Below are positions 8,307 through 16,061 of a stretch of 48,227 nt of DNA, one piece after another; positions within the stretch are counted from its first letter, which is position 1, and the number at the start of each line of letters is the position of its first letter. The notes under the pieces are model-generated. The model was not told the origin of the DNA. It saw nothing but the letters and a program-made list of their open reading frames with translations, and did not search any database. The translations under genes and the position numbers were made by a program. Source of the DNA: JBGTFE01 sp036403235 (GTDB lineage Bacteria > Acidobacteriota > Blastocatellia > Pyrinomonadales > Pyrinomonadaceae); contig DASWRI010000081.1 of NCBI GenBank assembly GCA_036403235.1, positions 1 through 48,227 on the forward strand. The letters run 5' to 3'.

Positions 8307-9029
8307 ATGAAAGCAATAACCTGCACGCAGTGCGGCGCTCTAATCAATAGAACTTCCTTCGGTAATAAATTGGCGTTTTGCGATTATTGCGGCGCAAAAC
8401 TCCTGCTTGATGAACCCTCTGCGAAACCCGTTGAAATTCCCCAAATCCCGCGAAATGACTGGCAGGAAAATGCGTCCTACCGGAACTACGCCGAGACGGA
8501 TGCGCCCGAATATGTACCGCTGGAAGACAAATCGCCCGTCCGCACGTTGATGAACGTTCTGTTTTTAATCGCCATACCCATCATAATTTTTGTCACTGCC
8601 GGCCGAAGCTGTCTCAACCGGCCTTCGGAATCTTCGAAAAAAACGGTCGCCGCCAGCAATACTCCGGCTTTCCGGTCAACGCCGTTTCCGACGGTTGCGC
8701 CGACCGTTTACCCGAACATAAACTACACGGTCACCGTGAAATGGGACGGAAGCGATGATATGGAACATTTCGAAGTGCCGAGCATCGACCAGACAAAGCT
8801 TCCGACCTCCGATATAAAAGAGTTAAAGAAAACGATTTTTGCCAATCGAAGCGTGCAGGTGCGCGTGACGATTGACGAAAACGGCGAAGTATCGGAAGCG
8901 AAAGCGATTTCCGGCCACCCGCTTCTCAAAGAAGCGTCGGAAATCGCCGCCCGAAAATCTCTGTTTTCGAATCGCTCGAAACCGACCAGCCGACTTTTGA
9001 ATTACTTTTTTCACATAACCGTCGAGTAA
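8307..9029 (+). CDS. Zinc-ribbon membrane protein with TonB-C-like tail
   Basis: A 240-residue protein. The ATG at 8307 is preferred to a TTG seven codons upstream because GAGG lies eight bases before it and the zinc ribbon then starts at once: CTQCG...FCDYCGAKL (two CxxC pairs). One membrane segment (about 80-102, LMNVLFLIAIPIIIFV) separates it from a Pro/Thr linker and a C-terminal module (about 165-240) with VRVTIDENGEVSEAKAISGH, the pattern of the TonB C-terminal domain. The zinc ribbon would be cytoplasmic and the TonB-C-like part periplasmic. Substrate and partner are unknown. The C-terminal module is paralogous to that of the lipoprotein at 9957. Its stop codon directly abuts that of the convergent gene. 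Confidence 0.75.
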   Translation: MKAITCTQCGALINRTSFGNKLAFCDYCGAKLLLDEPSAKPVEIPQIPRNDWQENASYRNYAETDAPEYVPLEDKSPVRTLMNVLFLIAIPIIIFVTAGRSCLNRPSESSKKTVAASNTPAFRSTPFPTVAPTVYPNINYTVTVKWDGSDDMEHFEVPSIDQTKLPTSDIKELKKTIFANRSVQVRVTIDENGEVSEAKAISGHPLLKEASEIAARKSLFSNRSKPTSRLLNYFFHITVE

Positions 9030-9881
9030 TTATTTTTTCTCTTCGGGAACGGGATTGAAAATATCGAGGACGATTTGCCATTTGCCGCCTCTGAGCTTCC
9101 AAATCTGCAAAAAATTTCCCTTTTCAATCGTTTTGTCGGCGCGCGTCAAAACGTATGTGTTGTTGATGTAGGCCAGGTCGGCGGCCTCGAAAAAGACGCT
9201 GCGCTTGGCAAAGGCGACGCTCATTTTATCTTTTTTCAATTCGTCGAGAAAAGCGTCTTTTCCGAGAATCGGCATTTTTCCTTCGCGCAAAACGCGTATA
9301 TCGTCAGCCGCATAAGATTTGTAGGCTTTTTTCAAATTATTTTGATTGGCCAGCGTGAAAAATCCGTTCGAGCTGTCGCCGGCGGCAATCCGGCGCGAAT
9401 TCATCTCCTTGCCGACGCTCGCGGGCGATTTCCATTCGACGCCGCCGACCTGCGCCTGCGCATGCGAAATTCCGATGTCGAGCACGAAACGAAATTTTCC
9501 GTCGGGCTGTTTTTGCCAGAGCGTGACGAAATCGCCGAAAGCCGTCGCTTTATCGTCTTTTCCGTTCGGATAAAATTCCCACGGCCCGGTCGTCCAGCCC
9601 AGCACGCCGTTTGATGAGATGTCGACGTATGAAGGCTGCCACGCGAGCAATCCTTTTGAATCGCCGCGCGAATTCCAGTAAGTTTTGGCGTTGATGATGT
9701 TCGGCTGAAACAGAACTCCGTCGGGCGCGGCAAACTCCAGAAAAGCCGATTTCGTTCCTTTTTCCGAAGCCGTCCGCGCAAAGGATTTTTCCGTATCGGC
9801 GAGCGTCTGCAAATCCGCGTTGATTTGCCCGAAAACGTTGACAGTCAAAAATATCAAAAAGCACAAAACGGCAATTTTCAT
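9030..9881 (-). CDS. Secreted protein with two NTF2-like (SnoaL/DUF4440-type) domains
   Basis: A 283-residue protein with signal peptide MKIAVLCFLIFLTVNVFGQ. The first domain (about 22-150) has the DTEKSFARTASEKGTKSAFLEF opening common in DUF4440 proteins, then W..P..V.ISSNG.LGWTTGPWE and a LWQKQPDGKFRFVLDIG strand. The second (about 165-275) repeats the layout, with AYKSYAADDIRVLREGKMP and LQIWKLRGGKWQIVLDIF. Such folds bind small molecules or act as hydrolases, and no catalytic residues can be assigned. The AAGGA ribosome site is 12 bases before the ATG. Confidence 0.75.
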   Translation of the reverse strand: MKIAVLCFLIFLTVNVFGQINADLQTLADTEKSFARTASEKGTKSAFLEFAAPDGVLFQPNIINAKTYWNSRGDSKGLLAWQPSYVDISSNGVLGWTTGPWEFYPNGKDDKATAFGDFVTLWQKQPDGKFRFVLDIGISHAQAQVGGVEWKSPASVGKEMNSRRIAAGDSSNGFFTLANQNNLKKAYKSYAADDIRVLREGKMPILGKDAFLDELKKDKMSVAFAKRSVFFEAADLAYINNTYVLTRADKTIEKGNFLQIWKLRGGKWQIVLDIFNPVPEEKK

Positions 9882-9956
9882 TTTTTATTTTTTCCTTATA
9901 ATAATTTCACTGACATTTTACCCGTTTCGCCCGAATTTAGAAAACATAAAATTTAT

Positions 9957-10370
9957 ATGAAAAATTTACCAAAACGTCTGCCGGCATTTTTACTCCTACT
10001 TTTTGTCGCGCTCGCCTGTAACAATCCTTTGGCCCGCCAGGAGCCGACGATTGCCAGAGAAAGCCCGCCTCCGACTGCTAATCCGGACATATCTCCCGTT
10101 GCGAGTCCGGCATTGAGCGAAAGTTTAAATAATAAAGCGACGAGCTTGCCAAAACCCGTTTATCCGCCGGCGGCGAGAGCCGTTAAAGCGACCGGCGAGG
10201 TAAGAGTTCAGGTCAAGGTCGACGAAAAAGGAAACGTCACGTCGGCCAAAGCCGAGTCCGGTCATCCTTTGCTTCGTCAAGCCGCCGAGCAGGCCGCAAA
10301 ACAGGCAAAATTCAAACCTTTGGCCGGCATCACCGAAGGCGTGATAATTTATAATTTTACAGGCGAATAA
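9957..10370 (+). CDS. Small lipoprotein-like TonB-C domain protein
   Basis: A 137-residue protein. The ATG at 9957 gives a basic, hydrophobic leader ending in FVALACNN, a lipobox-like site. A longer upstream frame crosses the promoter and the divergent gene and is not used. After a Pro/Ser-rich linker, residues about 70-135 form a TonB C-terminal-like module: PVYPPAARAVKATGEVRVQV, KVDEKGNVTSAKAESGHP and an AAKQAKFKP helix. True TonB needs a cytoplasmic membrane anchor and a Pro-rich span. Here the anchor would be a lipid, so energy transduction is doubtful and the module may only bind partners. Confidence 0.75.
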   Translation: MKNLPKRLPAFLLLLFVALACNNPLARQEPTIARESPPPTANPDISPVASPALSESLNNKATSLPKPVYPPAARAVKATGEVRVQVKVDEKGNVTSAKAESGHPLLRQAAEQAAKQAKFKPLAGITEGVIIYNFTGE

Positions 10371-10405
10371 AAGAAAGGCCGTCGAAATTTTCGACGGCCT
10401 TTCTT
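10371..10405. terminator. Bidirectional terminator
   Basis: An almost gapless 17-bp palindrome (10371-10387 with 10389-10405) with A-rich and T-rich ends. It lies between the stops of the convergent genes at 10370 and 10422. Confidence 0.85.
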
Positions 10406-10421
10406 AATGATAATTCAAAAT

Positions 10422-11393
10422 TTAGTTGTGTGACGAATCAACCATACAGAGAAAACTGCTTCCGCTTTTTAAGATGTTGCGTTGAATCAACCAGTTGCGC
10501 CCGCCGAAAGTCATATTCGCCCATGAGCCGTTCGCCGTCTGGAATTGGAAATGTCCGAACGTCCACGCGCAGAGGTCGCCGTTTTCATAGCCGTTCGAAT
10601 TGGCATACCAGCCGGCCGGACTTCCGTCCGGGTCGGTCGTCGCTTCTTCCAGTTCGTGCGTCATAACCGAAATTGCGCCGTCAATGCCCGGATTCGAGTT
10701 CGGGCTGACCGTGCCCTGCGCGGCGCACGAGCTCAGACAGCGTTTGGCGTTGCCGATAAACGAATATCTGACGTTTCCGCGTGTCAGCGCGGCGTTTGTA
10801 TGCCAGCCGCAATACTGCGTGCAAAAGCCCGAGCTGGCCGTTACATTCGACGAAGTTATGACAAAATAAACGCCGGTCGAATTGTATGGCAATCGGCCGC
10901 TGTTGATGGCGTTATTGACGATATTTCTAATCGCCGTGTCGCTGAGGCTCGTACTCGTTCCCGTATCGGTTGTCTCGCCGCCGTATAAAACATTTCCCGA
11001 AATCGGCTTGCCCGACACCGATAAACTGGTATTAAGCTGAAAATGCGGAGTTCCGCCGATGCTGTTTGCCCAATCCCGAATGATTTGCTGACCGGCAGGC
11101 GTGTCCGAACCGTTTGACTGATTCCAGTTGCCATACCAGATGAGATAGATTGTCGGCGTATTGATTAACGCGCCGTTATGATAGTTAAGCGGCGTCGTTG
11201 CCGCCGTTCCGCCGGTCGTCAAAGCCGCCCGGATACGACCCGATGAGGTAATCGTCTCCTTCGCAATATAACCTTCCTCTTTCGGATTCGGGTTAATCGG
11301 GTGAATAACTTTGCCTTGCTGGGCAAAAACATTTAAGCCCAGCAAAATTACCGAAAATGCCGCCGTAATTCCATAGGACAGGAATTTTTTCAT
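10422..11393 (-). CDS. Secreted EXORDIUM/PHI-1-like protein
   Basis: A 323-residue protein with signal peptide (cleavage near VFAQQ). It follows the plant EXORDIUM / phosphate-induced-1 pattern (PF04674): NTPTIYLIWYGNW near residue 80, YFVITSSNVT then GFCTQYCGWHT, a YSFIGNAKRC segment, GIDGAISVMTHELEEATTDP and ENGDLCAWTFG. The family is known from plants, where it is linked to growth and carbon status, and from scattered bacteria. The THELEEATTDP helix looks like a metal-binding or degenerate zinc-protease motif, so enzymatic activity is possible but unproven. Four or more Cys sit in pairs, as in an extracellular disulfide protein. GGAG lies upstream of the ATG. The gene is single, followed by a terminator. 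Confidence 0.85.
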   Translation of the reverse strand: MKKFLSYGITAAFSVILLGLNVFAQQGKVIHPINPNPKEEGYIAKETITSSGRIRAALTTGGTAATTPLNYHNGALINTPTIYLIWYGNWNQSNGSDTPAGQQIIRDWANSIGGTPHFQLNTSLSVSGKPISGNVLYGGETTDTGTSTSLSDTAIRNIVNNAINSGRLPYNSTGVYFVITSSNVTASSGFCTQYCGWHTNAALTRGNVRYSFIGNAKRCLSSCAAQGTVSPNSNPGIDGAISVMTHELEEATTDPDGSPAGWYANSNGYENGDLCAWTFGHFQFQTANGSWANMTFGGRNWLIQRNILKSGSSFLCMVDSSHN

Positions 11394-11640
11394 ACTCTTT
11401 TTTTTCTCCGTGGTAGATATTTAAATTGATGCCGAAGCACCCTCTATTTTTATAAATAAAGCGATTGTAAATTATGGAAAACAACCAACGGATTTAGCAT
11501 TTCCATCAATTATATTTAATTATATATTTGATTGGGAATTTTTATGAACAATCCAAATTTTATACTTATTTAGTCCGGTGTCAAGAGCAAATAATACATC
11601 CTCGAGATTATTTTCAAAGAAAAAAAAGCGCGGCGGAAAT
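11394..11640. other. AT-rich intergenic region without a gene
   Basis: A 247-nt, very AT-rich gap that must hold the promoter of the EXORDIUM-like gene and the 3' end of the gene at 11641. I see no credible reading frame, no clear terminator and only ambiguous -10-like sequences. Confidence 0.5.
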
Positions 11641-12423
11641 TTATTGTCTTTTTCCTTTGACGACTTTCGTTTTTGTTCGGATTTGCGTGTTGTTTTGATT
11701 ATCGTTTCGCGTTTTTGTCGTTCGCGTCACTTTTGTTTTTCTGGTTACCAAAACGGACGTGCGCGGCCGATAATTTATTTTCCCGACGGTTTTTACTCTG
11801 ACAATTTTGCTCGCCACAAAATTTCGTCTCCCGGCAAAAACGTTCGTCCGGCTGCGATAAACATTGACCGCGACGGGGCGGCGAGCTTTCCACCAGCGCG
11901 GCAGTGTGCGATAGCCGTAAACGGAAACATACGGGCGATAATTCGGCCGGAACAGCCAGCGGACGACGTTCCACGCGCCGAAATCGTTGTTTGCCGGAAC
12001 GACGTAAAAATTTTCGCCGTAAATCGTCGGCTCGCCCTGAATTTGCAGATTGTATTTCTCGCCGCTTTCCTTTTCAAAGGCGATGGTCGCCACGTCCTGA
12101 AAATCGTCTTCGCCGAACGCCGTCTGCAAAACGACGAGATGCGTGTCGCCCGCGATTTGCTCGGTAACGCGTATAAAATCGACCGCGTCGTCTTCGTTCA
12201 AATTGAGATTGTTGATTCCCTTTTCCGGGTCGTTGAGGGCCTGCTCGAATTTTTCGAGATTTTCCGAATCTTTGAGCAGCTCGGCGACCGCGTATAAATC
12301 CAAGCCTGCGGCGGCTTCCGGCTCGTCGCCGTTTGTCGAAGCGCCGCTCTGCGCGAAAGCGCCGAGACTCGAAAGCGACAAAACAAAAAGCGCAAATACA
12401 AATTTCATCGTCAAATTTTTCAT
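11641..12423 (-). CDS. Secreted protein of an uncharacterised, Bacteroidetes-like family
   Basis: A 260-residue protein with signal peptide ending SLGAFAQ. Residues about 38-135 (GLDLYAVAELLKDSENLEKF, NNLNLNEDDAVDFIRVTE, GDTHLVVLQTAFGEDDFQDV, then GEPTIYGENFYV) match a conserved unknown family that I recall mainly from Bacteroidetes. The NLNEDDAVDFIRV stretch looks like an acidic, possibly calcium-binding loop. The last 90 residues are strongly basic (Arg/Lys/Thr-rich), making the protein bipolar with an acidic head and basic tail. Function unknown. AGGAGA lies six bases before the ATG. Confidence 0.78.
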   Translation of the reverse strand: MKNLTMKFVFALFVLSLSSLGAFAQSGASTNGDEPEAAAGLDLYAVAELLKDSENLEKFEQALNDPEKGINNLNLNEDDAVDFIRVTEQIAGDTHLVVLQTAFGEDDFQDVATIAFEKESGEKYNLQIQGEPTIYGENFYVVPANNDFGAWNVVRWLFRPNYRPYVSVYGYRTLPRWWKARRPVAVNVYRSRTNVFAGRRNFVASKIVRVKTVGKINYRPRTSVLVTRKTKVTRTTKTRNDNQNNTQIRTKTKVVKGKRQ

Positions 12424-12474
12424 TTTATTTCTCCTGAATTTCCTGTTTCAAAAATTATGGTTTTCTGACAAATT

Positions 12475-13101
12475 TCAATAATCGTTGGCCGTCGATAAAC
12501 CGCCGTCCGAATCGAAGACGAAAACTTTCGTCACGTTTCGACTCCTCACGCCCGGAGGATATTTCGAGGCAGCCGTTATTTTTATTTTCTCGCCGGCAAT
12601 TGAAACGGCGCTGATTGATTGTTGCGGCAACGGCGAAAAAACCAAAAGACCTTTTTCCACCCACAAAGCCGCCAGCTTTTCGCGCTCGCTTTTCGGCGAT
12701 TTTTCCCAGCCGAGCGCGGCGAGCGCTTTTTTCGACAAATCCACGCCGCTTCGTTCAAAATAGATTGAATTGATAAACGCGCCTTCAAACCGGCATCCCG
12801 CTTCAGTTCTAAAAAATCCGATGTCGATGATTTCCGCGCCCTTTATGCGCTTGATGCAGACATCTTTGGCTTCGAGCCGGCTCACGACTTTCCGTTTCGC
12901 GTCGAGCTTTTCGTCGCCGTTTGCCAGTGCCGAGTTTTTAGTGTCGATTATTTTTTGCAGCTCGGCAATTACGGCTTCGTCGCTCGATAAATCGATTCTG
13001 ATTTCTTTGTTGTCCGAAACGTTTTGGGCGGAAGCGCAACCCGCCGAAAAACCGCACAAAACCAAAAGAAAGAGCGCGTATTTTATTAAATCTTTCATCA
13101 T
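12475..13101 (-). CDS. Putative lipoprotein of unknown function
   Basis: A 208-residue protein whose leader ends in FSAGCAS, a lipobox-like site, so it may be lipid-anchored. The body alternates charged helices (IAELQKIIDTKNSALANGDEK) and strands, ending with TKVFVFDSDGGLSTANDY. There is no recognised domain. It begins nine bases after the gene at 13111 ends, so the two are probably co-transcribed. Confidence 0.7.
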   Translation of the reverse strand: MMKDLIKYALFLLVLCGFSAGCASAQNVSDNKEIRIDLSSDEAVIAELQKIIDTKNSALANGDEKLDAKRKVVSRLEAKDVCIKRIKGAEIIDIGFFRTEAGCRFEGAFINSIYFERSGVDLSKKALAALGWEKSPKSEREKLAALWVEKGLLVFSPLPQQSISAVSIAGEKIKITAASKYPPGVRSRNVTKVFVFDSDGGLSTANDY

Positions 13102-13110
13102 TTTTTTGAA

Positions 13111-13620
13111 TTAAAACCAGCCTTTTTGCCCGCTGGACATAATAAACCAGCGTTCCGTTTTAGCGTCTCCGACCGGGCTATATTTGATTTCCACGTTAAA
13201 ATTGCCGCTTTGACTGACAACCACGCTGGCGATTGAAATTGAAATGTTCGCCGGCGGCTCGCCTTTATTAATCACGCCGCGACAGTCTTTTCCGTCGTCC
13301 GTCTCGCCGGTATGTGGGTTTTTCTCGTAATTTTGGTGGTATTCCATATCGGGAGGCCCGCTGTACTCCGGTTTCGTTTCGCCCTCGTAAAATGAAATCG
13401 CGCAGTCGGGCAAAGGCGTATTTTTTCCGAATCTTAAATGAGGCACGAGTCCCGTCGTGAGTTGCAAATCGGCGTTTCCGGTAAAAAGCTCGTTGTTATA
13501 ATCGACACTCGGGTCTTTCACTCTGAATTCTCCGTAAACTTTGCCGTCCCAAGCGTTTTTAGCGCCACAGGCATTCATTAGCATAGCCAAAATCATAATA
13601 AAGCCTAATTTTTTCATCAT
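13111..13620 (-). CDS. Putative small lipoprotein
   Basis: A 169-residue protein with leader MMKKLGFIMILAMLMNACG, a lipoprotein-type signal with Cys at 18. The mature part has beta-rich segments and a short MEYHQNYEKNPHTGETDDGKDC loop-like stretch, which is rich in His, Asp and Glu. Family not recognised. GAGGTAAAAT precedes the ATG. It is first in a probable two-gene unit with the gene at 12475. Confidence 0.7.
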   Translation of the reverse strand: MMKKLGFIMILAMLMNACGAKNAWDGKVYGEFRVKDPSVDYNNELFTGNADLQLTTGLVPHLRFGKNTPLPDCAISFYEGETKPEYSGPPDMEYHQNYEKNPHTGETDDGKDCRGVINKGEPPANISISIASVVVSQSGNFNVEIKYSPVGDAKTERWFIMSSGQKGWF

Positions 13621-13710
13621 ATTTTACCTCATTGCAATATTTTTGAAGCTCTTGTTTTTTTATAGATTCTCGCTTTTAATTCGCGATTTTGGCCGAGAAA
13701 AGAATGGCGG

Positions 13711-13833
13711 CTAGCTGTTTGTTTTGTTCGCGTTCGCGTTTCCGCCCGCATTATTCGGCGCGAGCTTTAAATCGCCGCCGCCGAACGACAAAATCGAAAT
13801 GACGGCAAGTGTTGTCGATAAAAATATTTTCAT
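13711..13833 (-). CDS. Tiny exported peptide (40 residues)
   Basis: A reading frame with AGGAAG five bases before its ATG at 13833. It encodes a hydrophobic leader (MKIFLSTTLAVISILSFGGG) and a short Asn/Ala-rich tail (NNAGGNANANKTNS). It lies 55 nt downstream of the membrane protein gene at 13889, on the same strand, and would be the last gene of that unit. It looks like a signal peptide with almost no mature domain: a micro-protein, or the remnant of a lost secreted protein. Confidence 0.5.
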   Translation of the reverse strand: MKIFLSTTLAVISILSFGGGDLKLAPNNAGGNANANKTNS

Positions 13834-13888
13834 CTGCTTCCTCAACTGATTTTGAACTTTGGAAGCTTTCCGTTTTTAGACTTCACTT

Positions 13889-14104
13889 TCAAGCCGTTTT
13901 CTTTACCCGCAAAACGAAAATCAACGAAACAATCGTCATCACGAGCGCCAGAAAAAACACGGCGACAGACGGAATCAGACCGAGCATCGCTTCCTGAAAA
14001 TTGACGCGATTGTTCGTCAGCAAGGGCAGCAAAAGACAAACGATAAAAGCAATGCCCGATAAGACCATCAACAGAACTCCGATTATCAAACTCGCTATTT
14101 TCAT
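13889..14104 (-). CDS. Small two-helix membrane protein
   Basis: A 71-residue protein with two membrane spans (about 4-29 and 43-66) joined by a short TNNRVNFQEAMLG loop and ending in a basic VKKTA tail. GGAGAGAAATT precedes the ATG. Only 49 nt separate it from the lipoprotein gene at 14154, which suggests an operon. No family recognised. Confidence 0.65.
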   Translation of the reverse strand: MKIASLIIGVLLMVLSGIAFIVCLLLPLLTNNRVNFQEAMLGLIPSVAVFFLALVMTIVSLIFVLRVKKTA

Positions 14105-14153
14105 AATTTCTCTCCGATTTTTGTTAAAGTTATGGGAGAATTTTTCTCTGCGT

Positions 14154-14999
14154 TTAAGACATCGAAATAAAATCGCCGACGCGCAGTTTCTGCGTTTTGC
14201 CGTCGGCCGTTTTCACTTCGGCGTCCTGACCGTTGACGGTCGTAACGGTCGCGAATCTCCACTCCTGCGTGTCGCTCGTCGGTTTGAGAATAACGTAATC
14301 GCCGATTTTCGGTGCTGAATCCGAGGCCGTCGGCATCGGCGCGACCTTGTCCGTTCCGACCGTTCCGTCGCTCCAGCCGTTTTGCCAGTCGATGTCGATG
14401 TTGTTGGCGTTGACGTTTTTGACAATCGCCGCATACCAGTTTCCGAACGACCACTGCGCCGCGACTTTATCGCCTTTTTTCGGTTTCCAGGCTTTCGGCA
14501 GAAGCGGCTTTTTCGTTTTTCCCAAATCTTCGAAAGCCTTCTGCTCGACGTTTTGCTTGATGTCGGCGATGGCCGCCGAAGAAACCTTCAAAATTTTGTC
14601 GGGCGCGACGTTTAATTTTCCGCCCGAAGCCTGTTCGATTTCGACGAGGTCGCCGCTCACGTTTGTGACTTCGCCGCCCACCCAGTAAATTTCGCGCGTA
14701 AAAGCGATGACGAAATCTCCGGCTTTGACGTCCGCTTTCGCTCCGGCTTTCGGCAGCGCGTACACGTCGGCCGTATCGGCTTTGGCGATGTTGTCAGCCG
14801 AGCGAATTTCGTATTTGCCGCCGTCGATTTTTTCGACTTTGCCTTCGCTGTAGTTGATTGGCCCAACCTTAAAGACGACCGTATCGCCGATTTGCGGTTT
14901 TGTGTCCGCGCTTCCGCCGGTTAATTTAGTGGCTGCGCCGCAGCCGGTTAAAAATAACAGAACGGTAAAAAATGCCAGTGTTTTGAAATTTGTTTTCAT
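14154..14999 (-). CDS. Lipoprotein with repeated Tudor/SH3-like barrels
   Basis: A 281-residue lipoprotein (lipobox LTGC, Cys20). At least three similar small-barrel units follow: IGDTVVFKVGPINYSEGKVE (about 36), VKAGDFVIAFTREIYWVGGE (about 90), KKGDKVAAQWSFGNWYAAIV (about 175), and IGDYVILKP..WRFATVTTVNGQ (about 230). The GDxVxAxW..WYxAxV pattern is that of Tudor/agenet-like domains, unusual in an exported lipoprotein, where it probably binds peptides or polymers (inference). It starts 16 nt after the gene at 15016 ends, so they form an operon. Confidence 0.72.
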   Translation of the reverse strand: MKTNFKTLAFFTVLLFLTGCGAATKLTGGSADTKPQIGDTVVFKVGPINYSEGKVEKIDGGKYEIRSADNIAKADTADVYALPKAGAKADVKAGDFVIAFTREIYWVGGEVTNVSGDLVEIEQASGGKLNVAPDKILKVSSAAIADIKQNVEQKAFEDLGKTKKPLLPKAWKPKKGDKVAAQWSFGNWYAAIVKNVNANNIDIDWQNGWSDGTVGTDKVAPMPTASDSAPKIGDYVILKPTSDTQEWRFATVTTVNGQDAEVKTADGKTQKLRVGDFISMS

Positions 15000-15015
15000 A
15001 TTTTTTCTCCTTATT

Positions 15016-15810
15016 TTATTGACCGAGCAACGGAACTTTAGATAGTCTCGGCATATTTTTAACTTCTTCTTCGCGATAATCCTTGCGGTCGAGCAATTTC
15101 AGGCGTTGGATTTTTCCGCCTTTTCCGTCCGGAATTTCGAGCGCCGCGACGACGAGCGTCGTCGCATTATTCCACGGCGAATTTTCGTCCTTGCGGTAGA
15201 TGCGAAACCGCAGCACCCGCTGCACGTAGTCGATGGTGTCGAAACCGGCCGGCGCGCGGTAAAACGGCTCGTCCTGGTATTGTCGGCCGCGATTGACCGC
15301 ACGATAAACGGCGATGGCGTAAAACGCGACCGAGTTCGGCGTGAACCACTCCCACTCGGGCGCGGGCGCGAGCCTTAGGCTTTCGTATTCGCCGATGACG
15401 TTGTTGTCACCGAAATTGTCGAGCCGCGCGCTCTGCAAAGCTTGATTGATTTCCGTGACGGACGGATTTTTGATTCCGCCGTATTGATTTCCCGAAAGAC
15501 GCATCGTGCGGTAAACCCAGCGCCCGCCGATGAGACGGTAAACGACGTCGCCGAGCACGTCGAGCGTGACGCCCGGCCTGTCGGTTTTGCGCCGAACCGT
15601 AATCGAACGGTAGAATTCGTTGACGATTGCGCCATTCGTCGCGTATTTTTCAAACGAGCCGCCGCCGCGAAAGATAATCGCAATTACGCCCGGGTTCATA
15701 ACGTCTTTTTTGATTTGCGCTTCGGTCGGCGGTTTTTGCGCGTTTGCCGAAATCGCCGCCGCAAAAATCAAGGACAAAAGAAAGCTGCCTGCTAAAATTA
15801 CTTTTTTCAC
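15016..15810 (-). CDS. Secreted protein of unknown function
   Basis: A 264-residue protein. The start is GTG at 15810, with GGGAG nine bases upstream and a signal peptide ending ISANAQ. The mature part is beta-rich with conserved-looking segments VIAIIFRGGGSFEKY, YRLIGGRWVYRTM and GEYESLRLAPAPEWEWFTPN. No family recognised. It is the first gene of a minus-strand unit running to about 13.7 kb, and two promoter-like sites of the TGAAAT-N17-CACTA type lie upstream. Confidence 0.7.
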   Translation of the reverse strand: MKKVILAGSFLLSLIFAAAISANAQKPPTEAQIKKDVMNPGVIAIIFRGGGSFEKYATNGAIVNEFYRSITVRRKTDRPGVTLDVLGDVVYRLIGGRWVYRTMRLSGNQYGGIKNPSVTEINQALQSARLDNFGDNNVIGEYESLRLAPAPEWEWFTPNSVAFYAIAVYRAVNRGRQYQDEPFYRAPAGFDTIDYVQRVLRFRIYRKDENSPWNNATTLVVAALEIPDGKGGKIQRLKLLDRKDYREEEVKNMPRLSKVPLLGQ

Positions 15811-15843
15811 AAAATTTCTCCCGTAAAATTTTTGTTTCCGTCA

Positions 15844-15872
15844 ATAGTGTCGAAAGCGCGAAAAGTATTTCA
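15844..15872 (-). promoter_or_regulatory. TGAAAT-N17-CACTAT promoter-like site A
   Basis: On the minus strand TGAAAT (15872-15867) and CACTAT (15849-15844) are separated by 17 bp. The GTG of the secreted-protein gene is about 34 nt downstream. The same pair with identical spacing recurs at 15932 and 17061. Confidence 0.55.
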
Positions 15873-15931
15873 ATATTTCTTTTGCCGCGTTTTTCGCCGG
15901 AAATTTTCCTCGAAAAATCTGTTTTCAGTAA

Positions 15932-15960
15932 TTAGTGCCGGAAAGCGAAAAAACATTTCA
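15932..15960 (-). promoter_or_regulatory. TGAAAT-N17-CACTAA promoter-like site B
   Basis: Second copy of the motif (15960-15955 and 15937-15932, 17-bp spacer), 88 bp upstream of site A and in the same direction. It may be a tandem promoter for the same gene. Confidence 0.5.
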
Positions 15961-15973
15961 CAAAAAATTTTCG

Positions 15974-16048
15974 AGCCGCGAACCGGCACGAAGAAACACG
16001 AAAAATAATTTGAAAATCTTTCGTGTTCTTTCGCGTCGATTCGCGGCT
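15974..16048. repeat. Nonamer-type palindromic element
   Basis: Two imperfectly complementary 30-nt arms (15974-16003 and 16019-16048), each built from degenerate 9-nt units around CACGAA, flank a 15-nt loop. It lies directly 3' of the anti-sigma-like gene and could end its transcript. Confidence 0.65.
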
Positions 16049-16061
16049 AATTTTTTGGTAT

